DNA of 64,000 bases from Anaerosalibacter sp. Marseille-P3206 (GCF_900155565.1 NZ_FUHM01000002.1:682001-746000), one strand, 5' to 3'; counted from the first letter of the stretch, positions 8,076 through 16,057 are shown. Translations and numbers: made by a program. The notes: a model not told the origin generated them from the letters alone.

Positions 8076-9011
8076 TTAATCTTCAGAACTTGCAATTCTA
8101 ATCCTTGGATCAACAATTCCATACATAATGTCTACAATAATCAATGATAAAACATATAATGCTGCAAAAAATATAGTAAATCCTAATATCATAGTATAGT
8201 CATTGTTTGTAACAGCATTAACATAGTAAGAGCCAAGACCTGGTATTGAGAATATCCTCTCAATTACAAAAGAACCTGCAAATATGCCTGCAATTGCAGG
8301 ACCAGTCATAGTAACAATAGGAATCATAGAATTCCTCATAATATGCTTTCCAATAACTCTTCCCTTTTTACATCCTTTTGCCTTTGCAGTAAGAATGTAA
8401 TCTTCATTGATTACAGAAAGGGTACTGCTTCTCATAAATTTTGTATAACTTGCAATACCACCAATAGCATATGCTAATACAGGTAAGATATAATGCTTCA
8501 ACTCACCCCAACCAAATACAGGAGCTAGACCCCACTTAAAAGCTAAAAAGTATTGAAGTAATGCCGCAGATACAAAACTTGGTACACATATAGCTAACAC
8601 TACAAGAACCCTTATCACATGATCAGGCACCTTACCCCTATTAATAGCTGATATTAACCCCAATAAAACACCTATAGTAATTTGAAGTGCCAAAGCAATA
8701 ATACCTATCTTTGCTGAAATTGGAGCATTTTTCTTTATGATATCATTTACAGATTTTCCAGTATATACTATAGATTCTCCAAAATCCCCTTTTGTTAGAA
8801 GGTTTTTCATGTATATGCCATACCTAACAACCACAGGCTTATCAAGTCCATATTTTGTACGAATTACTGCTTGTGCCTTTTCAGGCATTTGTCCTACTTT
8901 TGATGCAATAGGGTCTCCTGGAGCACCTGCTATTAAGAAAAATGTTGCTGTTACAAGTAAAAATAAAGTAAGTAAACCATAAAACGTTCTCTTAAGAATA
9001 AACTTAAACAT
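8076..9011 (-). CDS. oppB: Oligopeptide ABC transporter permease OppB, system 1
   Basis: A 311-residue inner-membrane permease. The first helix follows MFKFILKRTF, the large external loop carries KYGLDKPVVVRYG, and the EAA-like motif lies near TAKAKGCKKGRVIGKH. The start at 9011 has AGGGGTGA seven bases upstream; a 15-codon longer reading from 9056 would start inside the hairpin region and is unlikely. It is separated from oppA by a strong hairpin, which suggests lower expression than oppA. Confidence 0.92.
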   Translation of the reverse strand: MFKFILKRTFYGLLTLFLLVTATFFLIAGAPGDPIASKVGQMPEKAQAVIRTKYGLDKPVVVRYGIYMKNLLTKGDFGESIVYTGKSVNDIIKKNAPISAKIGIIALALQITIGVLLGLISAINRGKVPDHVIRVLVVLAICVPSFVSAALLQYFLAFKWGLAPVFGWGELKHYILPVLAYAIGGIASYTKFMRSSTLSVINEDYILTAKAKGCKKGRVIGKHIMRNSMIPIVTMTGPAIAGIFAGSFVIERIFSIPGLGSYYVNAVTNNDYTMILGFTIFFAALYVLSLIIVDIMYGIVDPRIRIASSED

Positions 9012-9045
9012 AACTTCACCCCTCATCATATACTGATACAACATT

Positions 9046-9086
9046 TTGATAAACAAGACATAAATTGATCATGTCTTGTTTATCAA
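9046..9086 (-). repeat. Intercistronic hairpin between oppA1 and oppB1
   Basis: A perfect 16-bp stem (TTGATAAACAAGACAT and its complement) with a nine-base loop. There is no clear U-run after it on the minus strand, so it fits an mRNA-stabilising or partly terminating element that lets oppA be made in excess over the permease genes. Confidence 0.65.
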
Positions 9087-9137
9087 TAAATTTAATTTTT
9101 ACAAATTGAAATTCTCTTAAGCTATATTTATTTATTC

Positions 9138-10838
9138 TTATTCCATAAATATCTTAGTATAATCTACTCCAGCATTGGGACTTAAAACATAGCCCTTTAA
9201 ATAATTAGCTTTATAATATGTTCCTACTGCACAATAAACAGGTGAAATAACTCCTGTACCAACTAATATCTTTTCTGCTTCATAGAATAATTCTGCTCTT
9301 TCCTTATCATCAGTGCTCAAAGATGCCTTTTCTATTAATTCATGATACTTATCAGCATCAGGACCAGTCCATCCTGATTTTTTGCTATTAAAGTATCCAT
9401 TAACAGGATCATATATACTTAATAATGTACTAGGATCATTGTAATCAGGACTCCAGCCAGCAGTACATATATCATAATCTCCTTCATCAACCTTATCCCA
9501 CATGATATTCCATTCCATCATATCGATAGTAATTGTAACACCTAATTTTTCTTGCCATTCTTGCAACAGCCACTCTGCTGACTTTTTAGAATATTCAGAA
9601 GTTCCTCTTGTTGCATATCTAACTTCCATCTTTGATGGATCTGGATCAAGTCCTTCTTCTTTAAGTCCTTCTATTAAAAGTTCCTTTGGATCTGGATATT
9701 CTTTTTCCAAATCTTTTAATATATTAATATCTTCATCAATCATATCTTTATATAGATTTTCACCACAGTTAATAACCTCTGGTACCAAAGAATAAAGTGG
9801 TGAAGAAGCACCATGATTTAAGTCTTCATTGTATTTATCTCTATCTATTGCTAAAGAAAATGCCAATCTTATTTTTGGATTCTTAAAGTATTTGTTTGAA
9901 CAATTAAATCCATAAAACTCAGGCGCATTATCTACTAATTCAAATTTTGTATATTTATCTCCTTCTGTTTCAATTTTTCCTTGCCAGTCAGGATCAGTTG
10001 TTCCTACAAAATCAGTATCTCCAGAAAGTAATGCTTGAACTGCAGCAGATGGTTCTTCAACAATATATCTATTAATCTTTTCAAGTTTTACACTTTCTGC
10101 ATCCCAATACTTATCATTTTTCACAAAAACCATCTTAACATTTGGTTCCCAAGTTTCAACGTTGAATATTCCATTGGTTACCATTTTATCTACTGAAGAA
10201 CCATATTCTTCTCCCCATTCTTCATACTTGTCCTGTCTAATTGGCTTTGCTCGATCAAGTAATTGAACAAAATATGAACATGGTTTAGTCAATGTAAATT
10301 CAACTGTTTTTTCATCAACAGCTTTTACACCAATATCCTCTGGGTTTTTTCCTTCTTCATAATGTGCTTCTGTAAAATTAAGAATAATACCATCAAATAA
10401 CCAAGCATTGGTAGATCCTACTGCTGGTGTAGCCATTTGTCTGAATGTATAAACAAAATCGTCTGCCTTTACAGCTTCTCCATCATTCCATACAGCATTA
10501 TCTCTAATCTTAAAAGTATATACAGTACCATCGTCATTCATTGACCAGTCTTCTGCAACTCCTGGCTTTATTGTTGCGACACCGTTTTCATCAGATACAT
10601 AGTAAACTAAACTTTCAAGAATCATTCTTTGTACTCCATAATCAGGTTCTGTTGTATTAGTTATTGGGTTCAATCCTGTAGGCTCATCTAAAGTACTAAA
10701 TCTATATATTTGTTCTCTACCTTCTCCACCACCAGTATTTTCCCCGCCAGTTGTAGATTCCTTGCCACAACCTGCTAGTAATCCCATACACAATAATACA
10801 CTCATTACTAATGAAATAATCTTTTTAGTTTTCCCCAT
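9138..10838 (-). CDS. oppA: Peptide-binding lipoprotein OppA, system 1
   Basis: A 566-residue extracellular substrate-binding protein of the SBP_bac_5 family. A lipoprotein signal ends in LLAGC (lipidated Cys near residue 24), followed by a Gly/Thr/Glu linker and the bilobed binding fold. Family blocks are visible: VYTFKIRDNAVWNDGE, the LTKPCSYFVQLL strand and a C-terminal AGWSPDYNDPSTLL block. The ribosome binding site is GGAGGG. As first gene of the operon it is transcribed from a predicted promoter about 165 bases upstream, divergent from the XRE-cupin regulator gene. Its neighbours, hydroxyproline dehydratase and an Xaa-Pro peptidase, suggest Pro/Hyp-containing peptides as ligands. That is inference from context. 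Confidence 0.92.
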   Translation of the reverse strand: MGKTKKIISLVMSVLLCMGLLAGCGKESTTGGENTGGGEGREQIYRFSTLDEPTGLNPITNTTEPDYGVQRMILESLVYYVSDENGVATIKPGVAEDWSMNDDGTVYTFKIRDNAVWNDGEAVKADDFVYTFRQMATPAVGSTNAWLFDGIILNFTEAHYEEGKNPEDIGVKAVDEKTVEFTLTKPCSYFVQLLDRAKPIRQDKYEEWGEEYGSSVDKMVTNGIFNVETWEPNVKMVFVKNDKYWDAESVKLEKINRYIVEEPSAAVQALLSGDTDFVGTTDPDWQGKIETEGDKYTKFELVDNAPEFYGFNCSNKYFKNPKIRLAFSLAIDRDKYNEDLNHGASSPLYSLVPEVINCGENLYKDMIDEDINILKDLEKEYPDPKELLIEGLKEEGLDPDPSKMEVRYATRGTSEYSKKSAEWLLQEWQEKLGVTITIDMMEWNIMWDKVDEGDYDICTAGWSPDYNDPSTLLSIYDPVNGYFNSKKSGWTGPDADKYHELIEKASLSTDDKERAELFYEAEKILVGTGVISPVYCAVGTYYKANYLKGYVLSPNAGVDYTKIFME

Positions 10839-10954
10839 AATTACCCTCCTATTTGATGTTACTTTTTTCTTAACATTTAAATTTTTCTGATATTTATGCT
10901 TTTACTTCAAATAATTATGATATACTTCCCCCCTTTAATTTTTCTACAATACAA

Positions 10955-10969
10955 AATTTTCAGTTATTT
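10955..10969. promoter_or_regulatory. CodY-like motif upstream of oppA1
   Basis: AATTTTCAGTTATTT matches the CodY consensus AATTTTCWGAAAATT at 12 of 15 positions. It lies between the predicted transcript start and the oppA1 start codon. In such AT-rich DNA a three-mismatch match is weak evidence. Confidence 0.25.
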
Positions 10970-11009
10970 TTAAGTATTTTTAAAAATGCGAATATTAGTT
11001 TATAACTTT

Positions 11010-11038
11010 AGTATAATATAGAATTAAATTTTTTTCAA
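11010..11038 (-). promoter_or_regulatory. Predicted promoter of opp operon 1
   Basis: Minus-strand TTGAAA (11038-11033), 17-base spacer, TATACT (11015-11010). This implies a leader of about 165 bases before oppA. The 386-base divergent region to the regulator gene holds no other gene that I can see. Confidence 0.5.
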
Positions 11039-11150
11039 TACAAAACCACTATATTTTTCACAAAAATGAATAATTTGCTTAACATTTTTGATATTTGCAA
11101 ATTATATTCATCAAATTATAATGATTTTCATAAGTATTATAAATTATTTA

Positions 11151-11179
11151 TTGAATCAACCACCTTTTAATGGTAATAT
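11151..11179 (+). promoter_or_regulatory. Predicted promoter of the XRE-cupin regulator
   Basis: TTGAAT (11151-11156), 17-base spacer and TAATAT (11174-11179), overlapping a TATAAT at 11177. The start codon follows about 45 bases downstream with a GGAGG site. Confidence 0.4.
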
Positions 11180-11224
11180 AATAGATGTATACAATATGCA
11201 GGCATTTATTAATGGAGGTTAAAA

Positions 11225-11809
11225 ATGGGTCAAGAAATTGGAGAGAAGCTTAAAGAATTAAGAACATCACAAAAAATGACACTAAAAAAACTAAGCGAAC
11301 AAACTAATTTATCAATAGGGTATTTATCTCAACTTGAAAGAGGGCTGACTTCTGTTGCCATATCTTCTTTAGAGAATATTGCAACAGCCTTAGGGGTAAG
11401 CTTAAGTCATTTTTTCGAACCCCCTTCTACTAATAAAAATAGAATAACACGAAGCTTTGAACAAAAATTATCTATTATTGAAAATTCTAGATTTATATAT
11501 CACAATATAGGAAATGATAAAGAAACAGAAAATATGTCTCCTTTTATCATTACAATACTTCCAAATTACACACATGAAGAGGTTATTCCCTATTCCCACG
11601 AAGGAGAAGAATTTGTTTATGTATTAGAAGGTATTCTAAGTGTTTTTTTAGAAAATCAAAGATATGAACTCTATCCAGGGGACAGTATGCATATAAAATC
11701 TACATTAAGACACAATTGGGATAACTATACTAACAAATTAGTTAAAATATTATGTAATTATTCTCCTAAGATGTTTGAATTAAAAGACCGAGCAAATATT
11801 AATTATTAA
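11225..11809 (+). CDS. XRE-family regulator with C-terminal cupin sensor domain
   Basis: A 194-residue transcription factor. Residues about 8-62 form a Cro/C1-type helix-turn-helix (MTLKKLSEQTNLSIGYLSQL), and residues about 115-180 form a cupin_2 barrel with HEGEEFVYVLEG and YPGDSMHIKS. This two-domain type (PuuR/SutR-like) usually controls a neighbouring amino-acid, amine or peptide operon, the cupin binding the small molecule. It starts at ATG 11225 after TGGAGG and faces away from the opp operon across a shared 386-base promoter region. It is the most likely local regulator of the importer and perhaps of the hyp operon. Whether it represses or activates is unknown. Confidence 0.88.
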   Translation: MGQEIGEKLKELRTSQKMTLKKLSEQTNLSIGYLSQLERGLTSVAISSLENIATALGVSLSHFFEPPSTNKNRITRSFEQKLSIIENSRFIYHNIGNDKETENMSPFIITILPNYTHEEVIPYSHEGEEFVYVLEGILSVFLENQRYELYPGDSMHIKSTLRHNWDNYTNKLVKILCNYSPKMFELKDRANINY

Positions 11810-11812
11810 ACC

Positions 11813-11845
11813 AAAAAGAACAACTTTTAAAAAGTTGTTCTTTTT
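11813..11845. terminator. Bidirectional terminator
   Basis: A 15-bp perfect stem (AAAAAGAACAACTTT and its complement) with a three-base loop, flanked by A- and T-runs. It closes the regulator gene on the plus strand and the GerMN lipoprotein gene on the minus strand. Confidence 0.9.
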
Positions 11846-11850
11846 TATAA

Positions 11851-12948
11851 CTATTTTAATTCAATTATATCTGTCTCATCTGTAGTAAAGTACTCATTTT
11901 CTCTGATTTCATAATGCCCAGAGCTGTAAGGATTGCCTTCTGTAGATATATAAACTTTATTTACTCCATAGTAACTACCAAGAGTGTTTACAATACTGTT
12001 TAAAAATTGAGTTTCTTGAGAACTTCCAGCATTCATCTCTTGAATTAATTCTTTAGAAAAATCTATTCTTACTATACCTTCATCTTTATTAAGTACAATA
12101 GAATTAATTTTTGTGTTTTGCGAAATAGGTGAAATTACTTTTTGTGATGGAGGATTTTTAAAAGTTCTCTCAATCAATTCTTCCACTTTGTCATTTGTTC
12201 TAATTTGTACATCTATATCTGTATATGCTATATTTAAATCTGTTGAAGTTGGATAGTAAAACCTCACACTTTGATTAAGTCCATAATCTTCTTTTAAATC
12301 CTGAAGAAGTGTTTTTACCTCATAATCACCATCTTTGTAAATACTCGCTACAAGTCCTATTCCTTGTGCGTAGTAGTCTAACTGTTTAATATTGTTTCCT
12401 AACTCAGTTGTAACTTCTAGAGCTTTTAACTTGTTGTATGGAGTTTCTATTTCAACATTATAACCAGTGATAGTTCTTTTGTTTCCGTTTTTTAATCCCC
12501 AAGTAGAACCTACTTTTAATGGTTCTTTTAATACCACTTCATAACTTTCTTCTTTTTCTACAGTATCAAGTAAGTTTTCAGTATGATAGACTTCACCTTC
12601 AGAATATATTTCTCTCAATTCTCCATCTTTATATTCAAGTATCGTAACCATATTTGTCCCTGGGTTCATAGTTTTAAGCTGAGCTCTATCATCACTAATG
12701 TATTCAAAATATGTCTTCATTTCTGCGTACTCATTGCCTTCACCTTTGTAAGAGTAAAGTGTATTCTCTTTAAATGGAAAATAGTCTGAAATACTAGTAG
12801 ATACTTCTATCTCTTCTTCTGCTTTTTTGTTTTCTTCAACTTTTTCTTGATCTTTTTGAATATCATCTTGTCCATTCGTATTAGTACATCCCGTAACTAA
12901 AGTAGTTACTAAAATCAATATTAAAAATATATTAATTATTTTCTTCAT
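11851..12948 (-). CDS. GerMN-domain lipoprotein
   Basis: A 365-residue predicted lipoprotein: a hydrophobic signal ends in LVTGC, then comes an acidic Glu/Lys-rich linker (about residues 25-50). The middle part (about 50-230) is a beta-rich domain with no clear family name. The C-terminal 120 residues fit the GerMN (sporulation and spore germination) domain, with DIDVQIRTNDKVEELIERTF, NSIVLNKDEGIVRIDFSKEL and the closing VNTLGSYYGVNKVYIS strand. Bacillus GerM acts in sporulation and germination, but this protein is not a simple GerM orthologue because it has one GerMN copy. It stands alone between the bidirectional terminator and a tRNA gene. Location outside the membrane is predicted. Confidence 0.8.
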   Translation of the reverse strand: MKKIINIFLILILVTTLVTGCTNTNGQDDIQKDQEKVEENKKAEEEIEVSTSISDYFPFKENTLYSYKGEGNEYAEMKTYFEYISDDRAQLKTMNPGTNMVTILEYKDGELREIYSEGEVYHTENLLDTVEKEESYEVVLKEPLKVGSTWGLKNGNKRTITGYNVEIETPYNKLKALEVTTELGNNIKQLDYYAQGIGLVASIYKDGDYEVKTLLQDLKEDYGLNQSVRFYYPTSTDLNIAYTDIDVQIRTNDKVEELIERTFKNPPSQKVISPISQNTKINSIVLNKDEGIVRIDFSKELIQEMNAGSSQETQFLNSIVNTLGSYYGVNKVYISTEGNPYSSGHYEIRENEYFTTDETDIIELK

Positions 12949-13058
12949 GAATATTCACTCCTTAAACATTTAAACTCATATTTAACTATATATTTCCATA
13001 TTACATCAGTTATTATTCTTTTTTAATATTATATCATCTTTTATGTATAAAGAAAACA

Positions 13059-13088
13059 AAAGCCTTGTAGTAAAATCTACAAGGCTTT
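13059..13088 (-). terminator. Terminator of tRNA-Lys
   Basis: A 12-bp perfect stem (AAAGCCTTGTAG and its complement) with a six-base loop, followed on the minus strand by a TTTTGTTTTCTTT tract, just after the tRNA 3' end. Confidence 0.85.
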
Positions 13089-13095
13089 AAAATTA

Positions 13096-13171
13096 TGGTG
13101 CACCTTCAGGGACTCGAACCCTGGGCCCACTGATTAAGAGTCAGTTGCTCTACCATCTGAGCTAAAGGTGC
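13096..13171 (-). tRNA. tRNA-Lys (CTT anticodon)
   Basis: A 76-base cloverleaf including an encoded CCA end. Acceptor arms GCACCTT and AAGGTGC pair, the D-arm starts TAGCTCAG, the anticodon loop is CTCTTAA with CTT in the middle, and the T-arm contains GGTTCGAGTCC. A promoter and a terminator flank it as a single-gene unit. Confidence 0.96.
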
Positions 13172-13191
13172 TAATCTCAAGGACAAGAATC

Positions 13192-13220
13192 ATTATACTA
13201 TGTTTTTTTCATTTTGTCTA
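13192..13220 (-). promoter_or_regulatory. Promoter of tRNA-Lys
   Basis: Minus-strand TAGACA, a 17-base spacer and TATAAT, ending about 20 bases before the mature tRNA 5' end. Confidence 0.65.
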
Positions 13221-13296
13221 GTGTTTTTTTGATTTTATTTTATTTTTATTGAATAAACTTATGATTACTTAATTATTGGCATTGTATCCCATAAAA

Positions 13297-13318
13297 AGTC
13301 AGGATTTTACTCCTGACT
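13297..13318 (-). terminator. Terminator overlapping the end of the DegV gene
   Basis: AGTCAGGA and TCCTGACT pair around a six-base loop that contains the stop codon of the DegV gene, followed by TTTTTAT on the minus strand. Confidence 0.75.
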
Positions 13319-14182
13319 TGGGCTTTCATTTAAGAAAAATACTGATAATGTTCCTGGACCAGAATGTGCTCCTATAGCACATCCAATAATATTTAGTACA
13401 AAATCTGTACAACCATATTTTTCTTCAATCATTTCTTTTAATTTCAAAGCTCCTTCTATATCGTCTCCATGATTTATTCCTATTGTCTGATTTTTAAGAT
13501 CTGCACTACCACCACGTTCTTCCATTATCTCTAACATTCTCTTTAAAACCTTATTTCTTCCTCTTACCTTTTCTACGGGACGAAGTGTTCCATCTTCGGG
13601 TATATCTAGTATTGGCTTAATATTAAGTAATCCACCAACTACTGCTTGTGCTCTAGATACCCTACCACCTCTAAATAGATATTCTAAATCATCAACAGTA
13701 AAAATATGTTCTATATGTTTAACATAAAAATCTAACATATTAAGTATTTCTTTTTTACTCTTTCCCGCTTTGGCCATTTTGGCTGCTTGATAGACTAATA
13801 ATCCAAAACCTACAGATGCAGATTTAGAATCTACTATATCAATATCTAAATCAGGATATTTATCCTTAAGTGACTCCTTAACTAATACAGAAGTATTGTA
13901 AGTACCTGATAACCCTGATGAAAAACAGATATATATAGTACTTTCTTTGTTTTTGGCTATTTCTGTAAACTTCTCTTCAAAAACATATGGTGGTATTTGT
14001 GCGGTTTGGTAAACCTGACCATTCCTCATATCTTCATACATTTTCTCAGGTTTTAATGTCACCCCATCTAAGTACTCTTTTCCATCTTTACTTAGCAGTA
14101 TAGGTATGGTATCAATATCGTATTCTTTTAGTATCTCTTTCGGTAAATCACATGCACTATCAGACAAAATCTTTACTGCCAT
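13307..14182 (-). CDS. DegV family fatty-acid-binding protein
   Basis: A 291-residue DegV protein, the fatty-acid-binding FakB-like fold that presents fatty acids to a kinase. Typical features are KILSDSACDLPKEI at the N-terminus, IYICFSSGLSGTY (lipid-binding Ser/Thr loop), VDSKSASVGFG and a C-terminal IGCAIGAHSGPG loop. The ATG at 14182 has an AGGGGGTG site; the nine-base longer GTG start at 14191 overlaps that site and is unlikely. No fakA kinase gene is near, so the partner must lie elsewhere. Last codons lie inside the terminator stem. Confidence 0.9.
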   Translation of the reverse strand: MAVKILSDSACDLPKEILKEYDIDTIPILLSKDGKEYLDGVTLKPEKMYEDMRNGQVYQTAQIPPYVFEEKFTEIAKNKESTIYICFSSGLSGTYNTSVLVKESLKDKYPDLDIDIVDSKSASVGFGLLVYQAAKMAKAGKSKKEILNMLDFYVKHIEHIFTVDDLEYLFRGGRVSRAQAVVGGLLNIKPILDIPEDGTLRPVEKVRGRNKVLKRMLEIMEERGGSADLKNQTIGINHGDDIEGALKLKEMIEEKYGCTDFVLNIIGCAIGAHSGPGTLSVFFLNESPSQE

Positions 14183-14383
14183 TAAAAACACCCCCTATAT
14201 ACTTAACTTAATTATAATATAAAAAAATGTACATGTAAATCCTGTTATTCAAAAGAAATAATAGTAATATATAAAATACTAAAGAATAAAATATATAAGG
14301 AATACTTGGTAATGTAAAAAGTTTTATGAAAAAATAAAAGTCAAAAATAATACTTTTCAATTAAATTTTGAGTGGGATCTCCC

Positions 14384-14530
14384 GCCACCCTTGACAAAAA
14401 ATAAGAAAATGCTTAGTTAAAACTAACAAGGGCGAGGGGAACTCAAAAACAAGACAACGCAAATAAGCCCTTGAAATGTTCATTATAGCATTTTCTTAAA
14501 CATTTTTGTCAAGGGCAAGCCTACGGTGGC
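14384..14530. repeat. Long imperfect inverted repeat downstream of the transposase gene
   Basis: The left arm 14384-14413 and right arm 14487-14530 share GCCAC, CCCTTGACAAAAA and AAGAAAATGCT in inverted order, with short insertions in the right arm. Inside lies a second pair, CAAGGGC (14427) and GCCCTTG (14467). The sequence AAAAACAAGAC occurs twice as a direct repeat (14445-14455 and 14556-14566). The RNA or single strand would fold strongly. Confidence 0.7.
14482..14512 (-). promoter_or_regulatory. Outward promoter inside the IS end
   Basis: Minus-strand TTGACA (14512-14507) and TATAAT (14487-14482), both perfect, with a 19-base spacer. It points away from the transposase toward degV. It may drive a short RNA or readthrough into the neighbour. 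Confidence 0.45.
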
Positions 14531-14567
14531 TAGTGCTGCTGGGCTCAAAGAATCTAAAAACAAGACT

Positions 14568-15983
14568 TTAAGCACAAGAAGATATGTATTCTTCAGACAG
14601 TTGTATTAATTTAATCCATCTTGCAGGCATATTGGGTAAATCCTCAAGTTCAGGAATAACAACAGGTACACTAGCTTCCAATGAAGCATGAGGTCTTAAA
14701 AAGTTGAAATAAACAGCAAACAATGTAACAAAAGTAACAGAACCATGCTGGGCACCAAATCCATGAGAGGATTTGTAATTGCCTTTAAAAGTGCGATTAA
14801 GACGTTCGATAACTTGCTTAAGTGGTCTAAATTCTTTTGAAACAGGATCATCATTAGTAAGACCAATGACCTGTGAAACATCAAAAAATATATCATGTTG
14901 GGCAAAAAAATGTTGAGCAAGAAGGTAAATAGGATTACCATCAACAATGATATTAAGATTCTTTGGAATTTCCTTAAATTTAGACAAAACATCATCTAAA
15001 GCAATAATAGCTGAAGGAGTGTCACGATTAGGAGAAACATGGTAAGACAAAATAATCTTCTTAACAGCATCAAAGAAAAAGAAGATATAATGCCATTTAC
15101 CATTAACCCTAATATAAGTTTCATCACCACAAATAGAGTCAGATAGCTCATAAGGGTAATTGTCAACAAATGGCTTAGTAATAACACTTACAGTGTTAGC
15201 ATAATTAAGAACAGTTTGATGAGAAATATCAACCTGATGAATATCTTTCATGATAGCAGCAGTCTTTCTAGCACTTAGGCCATAATTAACATAATAAGTT
15301 AAAACAAGACCTAAAACATGATTGGAAGCATAAATCCTTGGCAAAGAAACAGAACCTTTAACAGGAGAAGTTCTAGATAAAGGCTTAAAGTTAATATTAA
15401 AAGCTCTGTAAATATAATGCATTTTAAAAGAATGAGGCTTAATCTCAAACAGCTCCTTTTGTTCTTTAGATAAAGAATTTTTGTTTTTAAGATAAAAAGA
15501 GCACTCATTGTTTTTACACTTGTAGATAACAAAGAATTTACGATCCTTAATAGGCTCAAGAGCCTTGTTACAATGAGGACATCTTAAAATAACAGACTTG
15601 GAAAATTGATTTTTTCGGCTAAAAGTTGATTCACAAACCTTGCATTTAAATTGGCCTCTGCCACCGTTGTTATCGTATATGTAAATGTGAGGAGCACCAC
15701 AACAAGGACAAGAAATAGATTTAGGAACAGGAACTTTAGAGTTAACAGGTTTAAGCTCTTTTCCTTTATCCAACAAATAATTCTTTAAAAGAACTTTGTG
15801 ATCATATTTCTTAACCTTATCAAAGATAGGCATTTCGTCGACTTTCAGTTTACGATAAGGCTTATCAATGGGTTCATCAGGTAGCTTCGAAGCTTTAATA
15901 GCACCTAAACAAAATAGAAGATATAAAATAATGTTATTTTGGACTTGAATAAAGTATAGTAAATAAGTTATAATATCGAACAT
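14568..15983 (-). CDS. DDE transposase with zinc ribbons (IS6/IS240-like)
   Basis: A 471-residue transposase. An unusual hydrophobic N-terminal stretch (about residues 1-30) is followed by two Cys-pair zinc ribbons (CPCC...CKVC near 92-118 and CPHC...CKNNEC near 135-161). A helix-turn-helix-like region (SARKTAAIMKD, VDISHQTVLNYA) and an RNase-H-like DDE core follow: Asp in GDETYIRVNGKWHY, Asp in IIVDGNP and Glu in VIERLNR. The GDETY...GKWHY block is like IS6/IS240 enzymes, though the protein is about twice their usual size. The ATG at 15983 has AAAGGA eleven bases upstream; a TTG at 15992 is the other possibility. The reading frame is intact, so the element may be active. A cysteine-rich front also occurs in IS1595 enzymes, so the family call is tentative. 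Confidence 0.82.
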   Translation of the reverse strand: MFDIITYLLYFIQVQNNIILYLLFCLGAIKASKLPDEPIDKPYRKLKVDEMPIFDKVKKYDHKVLLKNYLLDKGKELKPVNSKVPVPKSISCPCCGAPHIYIYDNNGGRGQFKCKVCESTFSRKNQFSKSVILRCPHCNKALEPIKDRKFFVIYKCKNNECSFYLKNKNSLSKEQKELFEIKPHSFKMHYIYRAFNINFKPLSRTSPVKGSVSLPRIYASNHVLGLVLTYYVNYGLSARKTAAIMKDIHQVDISHQTVLNYANTVSVITKPFVDNYPYELSDSICGDETYIRVNGKWHYIFFFFDAVKKIILSYHVSPNRDTPSAIIALDDVLSKFKEIPKNLNIIVDGNPIYLLAQHFFAQHDIFFDVSQVIGLTNDDPVSKEFRPLKQVIERLNRTFKGNYKSSHGFGAQHGSVTFVTLFAVYFNFLRPHASLEASVPVVIPELEDLPNMPARWIKLIQLSEEYISSCA

Positions 15984-16057
15984 GGATGACAATTCCTTTC
16001 TAGTTAGATTTGTTTGACGACGATATTATAACTAATGAATGGATATTTGTCATCCAT
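15966..16057. repeat. Interlocked inverted repeats at the transposase start
   Basis: AGTTATAATATCG (15966-15978) is repeated inverted at 16021-16033, and ATGGATGACAA (15982-15992) inverted at 16047-16057. The order A-B-A'-B' means the two dyads interlock rather than nest. One arm holds the -10 box and another the start codon. Confidence 0.7.
16025..16053 (-). promoter_or_regulatory. Predicted transposase promoter
   Basis: Minus-strand ATGACA (16053-16048), 17-base spacer and TATAAT (16030-16025), both lying in arms of the interlocked repeats. Confidence 0.5.

Larger units (their letters stand above)
14372..16057 (-). mobile_element. Insertion sequence with IS6/IS240-like transposase (ends uncertain)
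   Basis: One intact transposase gene with structured DNA on both sides: a 195-base segment of nested inverted repeats after its stop and paired dyads around its start. I could not find matching terminal inverted repeats or a target-site duplication, so the limits given are those of the structured DNA, not proven ends. The element lies between degV and a ZIP transporter gene and does not visibly interrupt a known gene. Confidence 0.55.

Noticed and set aside
14696-15559. Several minus-strand ORFs in another frame of the transposase gene
   Set aside because: They are leucine-rich shadow frames of one intact transposase; no frameshift is needed to explain the DDE core.
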